Shown here piece by piece: positions 1 to 4,782 of a stretch of DNA of 8,205 bases; positions within the stretch are counted from its first letter, which is position 1; each line of letters opens with the position of its first letter. Under the pieces are notes generated by a model. The model saw nothing but the letters and a program-made list of their open reading frames with translations. It did not search any database and was not told the origin of the DNA. Location of the stretch: the NCBI GenBank assembly GCA_002772205.1, contig PCRZ01000018.1, positions 1 through 8,205 on the forward strand, read 5' to 3'. The position numbers and the translations under genes were made by a program. Source of the DNA: Candidatus Jorgensenbacteria bacterium CG23_combo_of_CG06-09_8_20_14_all_54_14 (lineage in GTDB: Bacteria; Patescibacteriota; Minisyncoccia; UBA6257; GWB1-50-10).

Positions 1-48
1 AATTACTGATAAACAATGTAGCACACCTTACCTTAAAAGTCAAATGCG

Positions 49-54
49 TATAGT
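49..54 (+). promoter_or_regulatory. possible -10 box of miaA
   Basis: TATAGT lies nine bases before the ATG at 64, which would put the transcript start only a few bases ahead of that codon. No convincing -35 hexamer is visible upstream, so this is a weak call, supported mainly by the same close arrangement at gatB and at the DedA-family gene. Confidence 0.3.
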
Positions 55-63
55 ATGTGTGAT

Positions 64-993
64 ATGCGAAAACTCATCGTCGTCGTGGGGCCTACGGGGA
101 GCGGGAAAAGCGAGCTTGCGGTGGCGCTCGCCCTTCGACTCGGTTCAGGGCAAGCCCGCGCGCGCTTTGGCATCAATGGAGCTGAAATAATTTCCGCCGA
201 TTCCCGCCAAGTGTACCGCGGGCTTGATATCGGCTCCAACAAAATCACGAAACGTGAGATGCATGGCGTGCCGCACCATCTCCTCAACATCGCAAACCCC
301 CATAGTACCTTCACTGCGGCGCAATTTCAAAAACTCGCGCGGAAGAAAACAAACGAAATTTGGAAACGCGGGAAAATACCGATCATCTGCGGCGGGACGG
401 GGTTCTATATCCAGACGCTCGTGGATGGCATCGTAATGCCGGCAGTAAAACCCAACGCGGCGCTCCGCAGAAAACTCGCCGGAAGATCCACAAGCGAGCT
501 TTTTATGCTTCTCAAAAAGAGAGATCCGGCGCGGGCGGCCTCAATTGACCGGCACAATCCGCGCCGCCTCGTCCGCGCCTTAGAAATCGCGGAGGCGCTC
601 GGAATAGTGCCAAATCTCAAAATCAATCCCCTCCCCGCAAAAACGCTTTTCATCGGGCTCGCGAAAGAAACGGAAGAACTCCAGAAATTGACGCGTACGC
701 GCATCGCGCGGTGGCTCAGGAAAGGGCTCCTCGGCGAGATCAAGAAACTTCGCAAAAACGGCGTTTCCGAAAAGCGCATCCGCGAGTTCGGCCTCGTCTA
801 CGCGTGGGCGCTGAAACTCTTCAGAAAAGAAATAACGAAAGAGGCGTTCCACACAGGACTGGAAAAAGACATGATGCACTATATAAAACGCCAGATGACG
901 TGGTTCAGGCGGGATAAAAGAATTCACTGGATCTCAAAACCGTCCAAGGCGCTGTTCCTTACTAAAAATTTTCTACAAAATAGGGTGCTATAA
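64..993 (+). CDS. miaA: tRNA dimethylallyltransferase MiaA
   Basis: MiaA transfers a dimethylallyl group to N6 of A37 in tRNAs that read codons starting with U; it is a cytosolic enzyme. The P-loop GPTGSGKS is at residues 9-16, the substrate-binding segment ISADSRQVYRG at 43-53, GGTGFY at 110-115, and the C-terminal signature with KRQMTWFRR near residue 280. The length of 309 residues is normal. I prefer the ATG at 64 (MRKLIVVVG) because family members begin just before the P-loop strand; an in-frame ATG at 55 would add three residues. No Shine-Dalgarno sequence is present. One oddity: about 12 extra residues (27-38, rich in G, A and R) separate the P-loop helix from EIISADS and overlap a small inverted repeat. 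The gene converges on gatB, and its TAA stop lies inside the terminator stem. Confidence 0.96.
   Translation: MRKLIVVVGPTGSGKSELAVALALRLGSGQARARFGINGAEIISADSRQVYRGLDIGSNKITKREMHGVPHHLLNIANPHSTFTAAQFQKLARKKTNEIWKRGKIPIICGGTGFYIQTLVDGIVMPAVKPNAALRRKLAGRSTSELFMLLKKRDPARAASIDRHNPRRLVRALEIAEALGIVPNLKINPLPAKTLFIGLAKETEELQKLTRTRIARWLRKGLLGEIKKLRKNGVSEKRIREFGLVYAWALKLFRKEITKEAFHTGLEKDMMHYIKRQMTWFRRDKRIHWISKPSKALFLTKNFLQNRVL
130..157. repeat. small inverted repeat inserted in frame in miaA
   Basis: GCCCT (130-134) pairs with AGGGC (147-151), and an overlapping GGGCAAGCCC follows at 148-157. The stretch encodes the extra residues between the P-loop helix and EIISADS. Sequence of the type CCCTTCGAC...TCAGGGCAAG is, to my recollection, a common dispersed repeat in CPR genomes. 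That it is an insertion is inferred from comparison with the usual MiaA layout. Confidence 0.5.
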
Positions 994-1014
994 TCAATTA
1001 TAGCACCCTATTTT
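977..1014 (+). terminator. rho-independent terminator of miaA
   Basis: A perfect 18-bp stem (977-994 with 997-1014) has a two-base CA between its arms and core arms GGGTGCTATAAT and ATTATAGCACCC. It is flanked by an A-run upstream and TTTTT downstream (1011-1015). The miaA stop codon (991-993) lies inside the left arm. The A/T flanks make it work in either direction, so it could also stop read-through from gatB. Confidence 0.85.
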
Positions 1015-1047
1015 TCACCTTTTGCGCCCCCCTATACATCCTCCAAG

Positions 1048-1077
1048 AAAACTACGGGCGTGAGCCCGTGGAGTTTT
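1048..1077 (-). terminator. terminator of gatB
   Basis: Read on the minus strand, AAAACT, a CC bulge and ACGGGC form a hairpin with GCCCGT and AGTTTT around a four-base loop. The right arm ends in TTTT. It starts within the gatB TGA stop codon (1079-1077), so gatB ends immediately in a terminator facing the converging miaA. Confidence 0.7.
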
Positions 1078-3095
1078 CATTTCATTTTCTTTTCGAATAG
1101 TCCCCTTAATTTCTCTGGACTTGCCTGACCCTTCGTGTTCGCCATTGCCTGCCCAACGAGGAACTGGAGCGCGTTTCCCTTGCCTTTTTTATAATCCCCT
1201 ACCGCTTTAGGATTCTTTTTGATGACCTCGCCGACAATCTTATCCAATTCTGATTCGTCACCGATTACCCGCACACCACTTTCCTTCATTATTATTTCCG
1301 GGTCCTCCCCCGTTTCAAACATCTTCGCGAGCAGGTCTTTCGCGAGGCGGCTTGAGAGCTTACCCTCCGCCACGAGCGCGACGAGATGCGCGAAGTGCTC
1401 CGGCGTCATCTTCAGGCCAGTAACGTCGGTTCCTTTCTCGTTCATAAGCCCCCTCAGATCGCTGGTGAGGTAGTTGCAGAGCAATTGGTAGTCGGTGGTT
1501 GGTAGTGAGTAGGTTTTGAATTCAGATGCGGCTTGTTCGAAATAATCCGCGAACGCCATATCCTCGGTGATAAGTTCCGCCTGCTCTGGCGCGAGGCCGA
1601 ATTCCGCCTCAAAGCGGCGCCGCTTTGCCTCCGGCAGTTCGGGAATCTCCTGCCGCAGTTTTTCCAAATCCCATTTAGTGAGGCCTGCCTGCGCAGACAG
1701 GTCAAGCGGCGGAATATCCGGCTCCGGGAAGTAGCGGTAGTCGTGCGCTGATTCCTTGGAGCGCTGGCTTTCCGTCACCCCCTTCTTCTCATTCCACCCG
1801 CGCGTTTCCTGCGCTATTTTTTCTCCGCGCTCAAGCAAGTGTTCTTGCCGCTCCAGTTCGTGTTCAATCGCATCATGAACCGCCTTGAATGAATTTAAAT
1901 TTTTAACTTCCACCTTCGTTCCTAACGGTGAGGCGCTCGAATTTCTATCAAATCCAACCGAATCTTGAGCGAATGTGGGATTTATAACACGTTTATATTC
2001 CAATTTATCACCCCGAAAATTCGCGACAATCCCCAAGGGCACATTAACCTCCCGGATATAACGCAACACTTGCCTAATATCCTCCTGCGTAATAAATTTT
2101 GTTGCTTTTACTTCTAAAAGGATTTTACCGTCGATAAGAAAATCAACAAAAAAGTCGCTGATTGCTTTACCATCAAGTTTCAACGGAACTCGTTTTTCTC
2201 TCTCATACGAGATTTCTTCTCTCTTGAGTACCTCTTCAATCGCATCCTGGTAGTTTTTTTCTTTGTACACCGACCCCAACTTATTTTGAACCTCAAAAAG
2301 TAATCCCATTAGGCGATAGCTCTCATCTTTCAACACAATTCGATCGTCGTTCATTCGATCACTATTCGCTTCTATTCGGTCACTATTCGGGCGTATCGAA
2401 GCGTTCGTTTCTATTCGGTCACCATTCGGGCGTATCGAGACGTTAGCTTCTACCCGCATATGGCCCTTTTCCATATCACCATCGGAGATGCCGAGGTAGC
2501 GCACGATACGCTGGAGTCCCGCCGCGAACTGCACTGCCTCGCGCGCGTTCTTCACGTCCGGCTCGGTCACGAGCTCCATCAAGGGCACCCCGGCCCGGTT
2601 GAAATCAACGTAGGTAGCGCCCGAATCGTTGGCGCTCGAATCAACCCCGAATTCAACCGAATTTCTATCGAATATTCGTTTCTTATTCGTTTTTATTCGG
2701 TCGCCATTCGGGCGAGGCGCCGAGTGAATGAGGCGCGCGGTGTCTTCTTCTAAGTGAATGCGTGTGATGCGGACGCCGTTCAATATTCCGCCGGTGACGA
2801 GCGGCTCCTCGTACTGCGATATCTGATATCCCTTCGGGAGGTCCGGGTAGAAGTAGCTCTTGCGGTCAAAGTGCGAGCGCTCCGCGATCGTGCCGCCCAG
2901 CGCCATGCCGAGTTTCAGTACCGCCCCGATGGCTTCACGGTTCGGCACCGGGAGCGTTCCGGGATGCGCGAGACAGATAGGGCACACATTCACGTTCGGC
3001 TGGGGTTCTTCAGGGTTGTTCTTGCACCCGCAGAACATCTTGGTCGCGGTTTTTAATTCAATATGGATTTCTAAACCAATGGTGGGGAGATACAT
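1077..3095 (-). CDS. gatB: Asp/Glu-tRNA amidotransferase subunit B, with two in-frame insertions
   Basis: GatB is the tRNA-binding and kinase subunit of GatCAB, which converts Glu-tRNA(Gln) and Asp-tRNA(Asn) to the amidated forms. Seen: the GLEIHIELKT start, zinc-type cysteines C22, C24, C38 and C41, the YFYPDLPKGYQISQY block at 81-95, EED near 116-118, VEVKNLNSF after residue 394, HDYRYFPEPD, and a C-terminal YqeY-like domain with FLVGQAMANTKG. The ATG at 3095 fits the family; the frame stays open 36 codons further up, but those encode no GatB sequence. At 672 residues it is about 190 longer than usual. The excess is residues 130-153 (74-bp palindromic array) and 224-390 (element with a GxxExxY domain). 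Removing both leaves about 481, a normal length. A six-residue palindrome insert lies at 466-471. Whether the protein is active with these inserts is unknown. GatA and GatC are not in the window. Confidence 0.93.
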   Translation of the reverse strand: MYLPTIGLEIHIELKTATKMFCGCKNNPEEPQPNVNVCPICLAHPGTLPVPNREAIGAVLKLGMALGGTIAERSHFDRKSYFYPDLPKGYQISQYEEPLVTGGILNGVRITRIHLEEDTARLIHSAPRPNGDRIKTNKKRIFDRNSVEFGVDSSANDSGATYVDFNRAGVPLMELVTEPDVKNAREAVQFAAGLQRIVRYLGISDGDMEKGHMRVEANVSIRPNGDRIETNASIRPNSDRIEANSDRMNDDRIVLKDESYRLMGLLFEVQNKLGSVYKEKNYQDAIEEVLKREEISYEREKRVPLKLDGKAISDFFVDFLIDGKILLEVKATKFITQEDIRQVLRYIREVNVPLGIVANFRGDKLEYKRVINPTFAQDSVGFDRNSSASPLGTKVEVKNLNSFKAVHDAIEHELERQEHLLERGEKIAQETRGWNEKKGVTESQRSKESAHDYRYFPEPDIPPLDLSAQAGLTKWDLEKLRQEIPELPEAKRRRFEAEFGLAPEQAELITEDMAFADYFEQAASEFKTYSLPTTDYQLLCNYLTSDLRGLMNEKGTDVTGLKMTPEHFAHLVALVAEGKLSSRLAKDLLAKMFETGEDPEIIMKESGVRVIGDESELDKIVGEVIKKNPKAVGDYKKGKGNALQFLVGQAMANTKGQASPEKLRGLFEKKMK
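1485..1506. repeat. short direct repeat in gatB
   Basis: TTGGTAGT occurs at 1485-1492 and 1499-1506, a 14-base period. It encodes the TYSLPTTDYQ stretch near residues 528-538, at the junction of the helical and C-terminal domains, where GatB sequences are usually charged helix. Confidence 0.4.
1684..1701. repeat. 18-bp palindrome in frame in gatB
   Basis: CCTGCCTGCGCAGACAGG differs at one base from the perfect palindrome at 8183-8200. It encodes SAQAG and neighbours (residues 466-471), placed between PPLDL and TKWDLEKLRQ, where other GatB proteins run straight from the PPL motif into the following helix. It is therefore probably an 18-base insertion that preserves the frame. Confidence 0.6.
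1938..2389 (-). mobile_element. 452-bp phased-array element with GxxExxY cargo inside gatB
   Basis: The right arm (1938-1974) and left arm (2353-2389) are each 37 bp. On the gatB strand the left arm is four CGAAT words and the right arm four ATTCG words (one degenerate, ATTTG), with spacers of exactly 6, 5 and 6 bases. The 378 bp between them (126 codons, no stop) encode the GxxExxY domain. The interior is AT-rich (line 2101-2160 is about 33% GC against about 68% for 2881-2940 in gatB proper). GGCGCT precedes and GGCG follows the element on the + strand, exactly as at the 74-bp element in the same gene. Translation runs through from GatB residue 224 to 390. Mobility is an inference from the shared termini, the different composition and the insertion into a conserved gene. 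Confidence 0.7.
1977..2354 (-). other. GxxExxY (PD-(D/E)XK-like) domain embedded in GatB
   Basis: GatB residues about 255-373 match the GxxExxY / PDDEXK_3 family of small proteins. Seen: an N-terminal SYRLMGLLFEVQNKLG helix, a variant signature with E279 and Y282 conserved but the glycine at 274 instead of 276, LKREEISYEREKRVPL, then the nuclease-like core D318, E328-V-K330 and Q342-x3-Y346, ending GIVANFRGDKLEYKRVINP. These are the usual acidic, ExK and QxxxY positions of PD-(D/E)XK folds, so catalytic residues look intact. An ATG at 2354 could start a free-standing 126-residue protein but has no Shine-Dalgarno sequence. Biochemical function of the family is not settled; it is often found in mobile or intervening sequences. 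Confidence 0.85.
2390..2437. repeat. 39-bp imperfect tandem duplication at the element's left end
   Basis: GCGTATCG recurs at 2391-2398 and 2430-2437 with a 39-base period, giving two 13-residue protein repeats (SIRPNGDRIETNA and SIRPNSDRIEANS). The outer copy holds three CGAAT-type words (2403-2428, one degenerate) with the same 5- and 6-base spacing as the inner arm. The repeat unit includes the host codons for SIRP, a native GatB motif. Confidence 0.75.
2637..2710. repeat. 74-bp cargo-free phased palindromic array in gatB
   Basis: On the + strand, four CGAAT words begin at 2637, 2648, 2658 and 2669, and four ATTCG words at 2674, 2685, 2695 and 2706. Spacers are 6-5-6-0-6-5-6, a symmetric dyad centred at 2673/2674. 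Spacer sequences on the two sides are mostly not complementary; only the pentamers are. The array encodes GatB residues 130-153, between RLIHSAPRP and GATYVDFNRAG, where GatB normally has only a few residues. It equals the two 37-bp arms of the element at 1938-2389 joined without cargo. Confidence 0.85.
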
Positions 3096-3101
3096 CGTTT
3101 C

Positions 3102-3107
3102 ATTATA
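3102..3107 (-). promoter_or_regulatory. -10 box of gatB, predicted leaderless start
   Basis: A perfect TATAAT on the minus strand ends six bases before the gatB ATG (3095). With normal promoter geometry the transcript would begin at or next to the start codon. A T-rich TTTTTG at 3125-3130 sits 17 bases upstream as a weak -35. This also supports the ATG at 3095 over the longer open frame. Confidence 0.65.
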
Positions 3108-3168
3108 TAGTAACAAGAAATGGGCAAAAACGCCTCCGACCTTCCAGATAGCGTGGTGCGGCAAAAAT

Positions 3169-3198
3169 CCGCCCGCGCACATTAAGTGCGTCGGGCGG
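3169..3198. terminator. GC-rich hairpin, probable bidirectional terminator
   Basis: CCGCCCG-CGCAC (3169-3180) pairs with GTGCG-T-CGGGCGG (3186-3198): 12 bp with one bulged T and an ATTAA loop. AAAAAT lies on its left and CATTTTTT shortly on its right, so either strand gives a U-rich tail. It lies just upstream of the gatB promoter and could insulate it from rplK read-through. Confidence 0.55.
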
Positions 3199-3269
3199 TA
3201 CATTTTTTCGGATGGAACGGCTTGCTAAACCAAAATCCGACCGTCATTTAGTATAGTAAGATTTTTCAA

Positions 3270-3295
3270 GGGTGCTTTAATTAATTAAAGCACCC
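3270..3295. terminator. 26-base perfect palindrome, terminator-like
   Basis: GGGTGCTTTAATT is followed at once by its reverse complement AATTAAAGCACCC. A T-rich but interrupted run follows on the + strand. The GGGTGCT/AGCACCC arms match those of the miaA terminator at 977-1014, so the two belong to one hairpin family. Confidence 0.5.
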
Positions 3296-3352
3296 TCTTT
3301 CTTCCTTGCAAAAGAGTGGCGTGCAGATACACAAAATAAGCGAATCATATTT

Positions 3353-3378
3353 AAAAATCCGCCGAAGGGCGGATTTTT
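3353..3378. terminator. bidirectional terminator hairpin
   Basis: AAAAATCCGCC (3353-3363) pairs perfectly with GGCGGATTTTT (3368-3378) around a GAAG loop. The A-run and T-run form part of the 11-bp stem, the classic layout of a terminator usable on both strands. Confidence 0.65.
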
Positions 3379-3398
3379 GGTTTCCAGAATCAATGTTT

Positions 3399-3434
3399 GG
3401 GAAGTCGGACTTCCCAAGGAAGTCGGACTTCCTT
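3399..3434. repeat. two tandem GTCGGAC-centred palindromes
   Basis: GGGAAGTCGGACTTCCC (3399-3415) is followed directly by AAGGAAGTCGGACTTCCTT (3416-3434). Both are palindromes around the G of GTCGGAC. The same heptamer core occurs in the rplK terminator and in the palindrome inside nusG. Confidence 0.75.
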
Positions 3435-3484
3435 AAATTAATCTAACACCTCTATGCCCGTAAATTTTTTCTGACCAATAAAAA

Positions 3485-3516
3485 GATGTCGGACGTCCTA
3501 TAGGACGTCCGACATC
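3485..3516 (-). terminator. rplK terminator, 32-base perfect palindrome
   Basis: The 16-base arms meet at 3500/3501, with GTCGGACGTCC in one arm and GGACGTCCGAC in the other. It begins six bases after the rplK stop codon and on the minus strand is followed by TTTTTATTGG. It probably ends the gyrB-secE-nusG-rplK transcript. Confidence 0.8.
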
Positions 3517-3522
3517 AAAACA

Positions 3523-3948
3523 TTACTCCACTACCTCAATCCCCATCTGTCGGGCAGTGCCTTCAACGATCCGCATCGCCGCTTCAATGTTCTCCGTATT
3601 TAAATCCGGCATTTTCTTCTCGGCGATCTTCCGCACATCCTCCCGCGTTACCTTACCCACCTTTATTTTGTGCGGCTCTGCGGAGCCCTTTTCAATGCCC
3701 GCCGCTTTCTTCAAGAGCGAAGCGACCGGCGGGGTCTTCAGAATGAACGTAAAACTCCTGTCCTCGTAGATGGTGATCTCCGCGGGAATGATATCCCCCG
3801 CCATCGCCTTCGTCGCCTCGTTGAATTCCTGGCAGAACTTCGCGATGTTCACGCCGTGCTGACCCAAAGCGGGCCCAATCGGAGGGGCGGGGTTCGCGGC
3901 ACCGGCGGGAATCTGGAGTTTGAGAACTGTTTTGATCGGTTTGGCCAT
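3523..3948 (-). CDS. rplK: 50S ribosomal protein L11
   Basis: L11 binds 23S rRNA at the GTPase-associated centre of the large subunit. All 141 residues fit the family: the N-terminal domain with [25 protein letters not shown] (residues 11-35) and CQEFN, the [24 protein letters not shown] block, and the C-terminal RNA-binding domain ending with [19 protein letters not shown]. The start is the ATG at 3948; no Shine-Dalgarno sequence precedes it. A possible -10 (TATATT or TAGTAT) lies about 17-23 bases upstream within the inverted-repeat element at 3963-4061. In most bacteria rplA (L1) follows directly; here a strong terminator follows instead and no L1 sequence is in the window. Confidence 0.98.
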   Translation of the reverse strand: MAKPIKTVLKLQIPAGAANPAPPIGPALGQHGVNIAKFCQEFNEATKAMAGDIIPAEITIYEDRSFTFILKTPPVASLLKKAAGIEKGSAEPHKIKVGKVTREDVRKIAEKKMPDLNTENIEAAMRIVEGTARQMGIEVVE

Positions 3949-3962
3949 ACGCTTACGCTAAA

Positions 3963-4061
3963 GCGATACTAAATATACAAATGCATACTGATGCTACGAA
4001 TATGCGGATGTAAATGCCCACCTATTCGTATTATTCGCATGCATTCGTAGATTGGCATCGC
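3963..4061. repeat. 99-bp inverted-repeat element between nusG and rplK
   Basis: The ends are imperfect inverted repeats (GCGATACTAA against GCGATGCCAAT read inward). Inside, CTACGAATATGCG pairs with CGCATGCATTCGTAG apart from a two-base bulge. The interior is a run of 8-11-base units ending in AAT or GAT. Read inward from 4061 on the minus strand it closely resembles the element at 4978-5073 read inward from 4978. It fills nearly the whole nusG-rplK gap. Confidence 0.65.
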
Positions 4062-4063
4062 GT

Positions 4064-4636
4064 TTATACTTTCTGCACCTGCAGCGAATCCAGCTCCAGT
4101 AATGTATCTCGGCCAAAAATGGGGACCAGCACCTTCACCTTCCCGTGCTCCTCATCCACCTCCGCCACCTTTCCCTCCTGGTCGCGGAAGGGTCCGTCCA
4201 CGATGCGCACGAGCTCATCCACCTTGAGGTCCACCTTGAATTTCGTTTCCTTCTGCCCCATGCGCGCTATGAGCTCCTCCACCTCGGCATCGGAGAGCGG
4301 CGCGGGGACCGTGGGGTCGGACCCCACGAAACCCGTCACGCGCGGGGTGTTCCGCACCACCGCCCACGAGTCATGGTCCAAAACCATATCCACGAGCACG
4401 TAGCCCGGGTAGATCTTTTCCTCAAATGTCTGGCGCTTGCCTCCCTTCACTTTTATCTTTATCTCCTTGGGCACCACCACATTGAAGATTTTATCGGTCA
4501 TGAGGAGCGACTCCACCCGCTGTTTCAGGTAGCGCTCCACCGCATCCTCGTAGCCCGAGTACGTGTGAATGGCATACCACCGCCGCTCCTTGCTCGCTTG
4601 GGGGGTTGTCTCCCTTTTTGCAGCGCGTATAGGCAT
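4064..4636 (-). CDS. nusG: transcription elongation/antitermination factor NusG
   Basis: NusG binds the RNA polymerase clamp and links elongation to Rho or to the ribosome. The NGN domain spans about residues 18-125 (RRWYAIHTYSGYED, then YPGYVLVDMVLDHDSWAVVRNTPRVTGFVG) and the KOW domain about 138-190 (VRIVDGPFRDQEGKV ... VLVPIFGRDTLLELD). The 190 residues include a short N-terminal tail before RRWYAIHT. After GFVG the usual short linker is replaced by SDPTVPAPLSD, encoded across a 17-base palindrome at 4311-4327. The start codon at 4636 overlaps the end of the terminal inverted repeat of the element at 4635-4779, so that element supplies the whole 5' leader. No Shine-Dalgarno sequence. Confidence 0.97.
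   Translation of the reverse strand: MPIRAAKRETTPQASKERRWYAIHTYSGYEDAVERYLKQRVESLLMTDKIFNVVVPKEIKIKVKGGKRQTFEEKIYPGYVLVDMVLDHDSWAVVRNTPRVTGFVGSDPTVPAPLSDAEVEELIARMGQKETKFKVDLKVDELVRIVDGPFRDQEGKVAEVDEEHGKVKVLVPIFGRDTLLELDSLQVQKV
4311..4327. repeat. GTCGGAC-centred palindrome inside nusG
   Basis: GTGGGGTC and GACCCCAC flank a central G, a perfect 8-bp dyad. It encodes NusG residues 104-109 at the linker after the NGN strand GFVG. The heptamer core is the same as in the palindromes at 3399-3434 and 3485-3516, although the arms differ. Confidence 0.6.
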
Positions 4637-4779
4637 ACCCAGTACTACAACTGCGATGGTGCCAAGCGCCTCCGCAGTTGATTGTAATTACCACCTCTAC
4701 CATCGACTGAAGGCGGGTAATATAGCAAATAGGAAAACATACTAATTAGGTTGACTGTCGCAGTTGTAGTACTAGGCAT
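4635..4779. repeat. 145-bp element with terminal inverted repeats between secE and nusG
   Basis: ATACCCAGTACTACAACTGC (4635-4654) is matched in inverted orientation at 4758-4779; the core AGTACTACAACTGCGA is perfect over 16 bases. The element fills the secE-nusG gap: its left end overlaps the AT of the nusG start codon and its right end is three bases from the secE stop. The same termini bound the element at 7036-7177 upstream of gyrB. The interiors of the two are largely different, which suits a small non-coding mobile element or a conserved leader structure. Confidence 0.75.
4719..4727 (-). promoter_or_regulatory. extended -10 upstream of nusG
   Basis: TGCTATATT on the minus strand fits an extended -10 (TGnTATAAT with one mismatch). 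It lies inside the inverted-repeat element and would start a transcript about 75 bases before the nusG ATG. No good -35 is seen. Confidence 0.4.
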
Positions 4780-4782
4780 AAG

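Larger units (their letters stand above)
3096..3522. other. 427-base intergenic region, hairpins only
   Basis: Between the gatB start and the rplK stop I see no gene. It holds the gatB promoter, a hairpin at 3169-3198, the palindrome at 3270-3295, the hairpin at 3353-3378, two GTCGGAC-centred palindromes at 3399-3434 and the rplK terminator at 3485-3516. The open frames crossing it lack recognisable protein features. rplA, which usually follows rplK, is not here. Confidence 0.7.

Noticed and set aside
1977..2354. GxxExxY as a separately translated gene
   Set aside because: An internal ATG exists at 2354, but there is no Shine-Dalgarno sequence, no promoter and no stop codon separating it from GatB.
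1938..2428. Intein in GatB
   Set aside because: There is no Cys/Ser at the left junction, no terminal His-Asn followed by Cys/Ser/Thr, and no HINT-domain motifs; the inserted domain is GxxExxY.
1938..2428. Group I or group II intron
   Set aside because: The reading frame is continuous through the insert, and no intron core or domain V motifs are visible. At about 450 bp it is too short for a group II intron.
2353..2710. CRISPR array
   Set aside because: The repeats are five-base words with spacers of 5-6 bases and inverted halves, not 25-40-base direct repeats with unique spacers.
3096..3203. Longer GatB start at 3203
   Set aside because: The 36 extra codons do not resemble GatB, cover a terminator-like hairpin and include the TATAAT promoter box next to the ATG at 3095.
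4145..4681. 178-codon + strand frame over nusG
   Set aside because: It is antisense to the clear NusG sequence, and its translation shows no domain.
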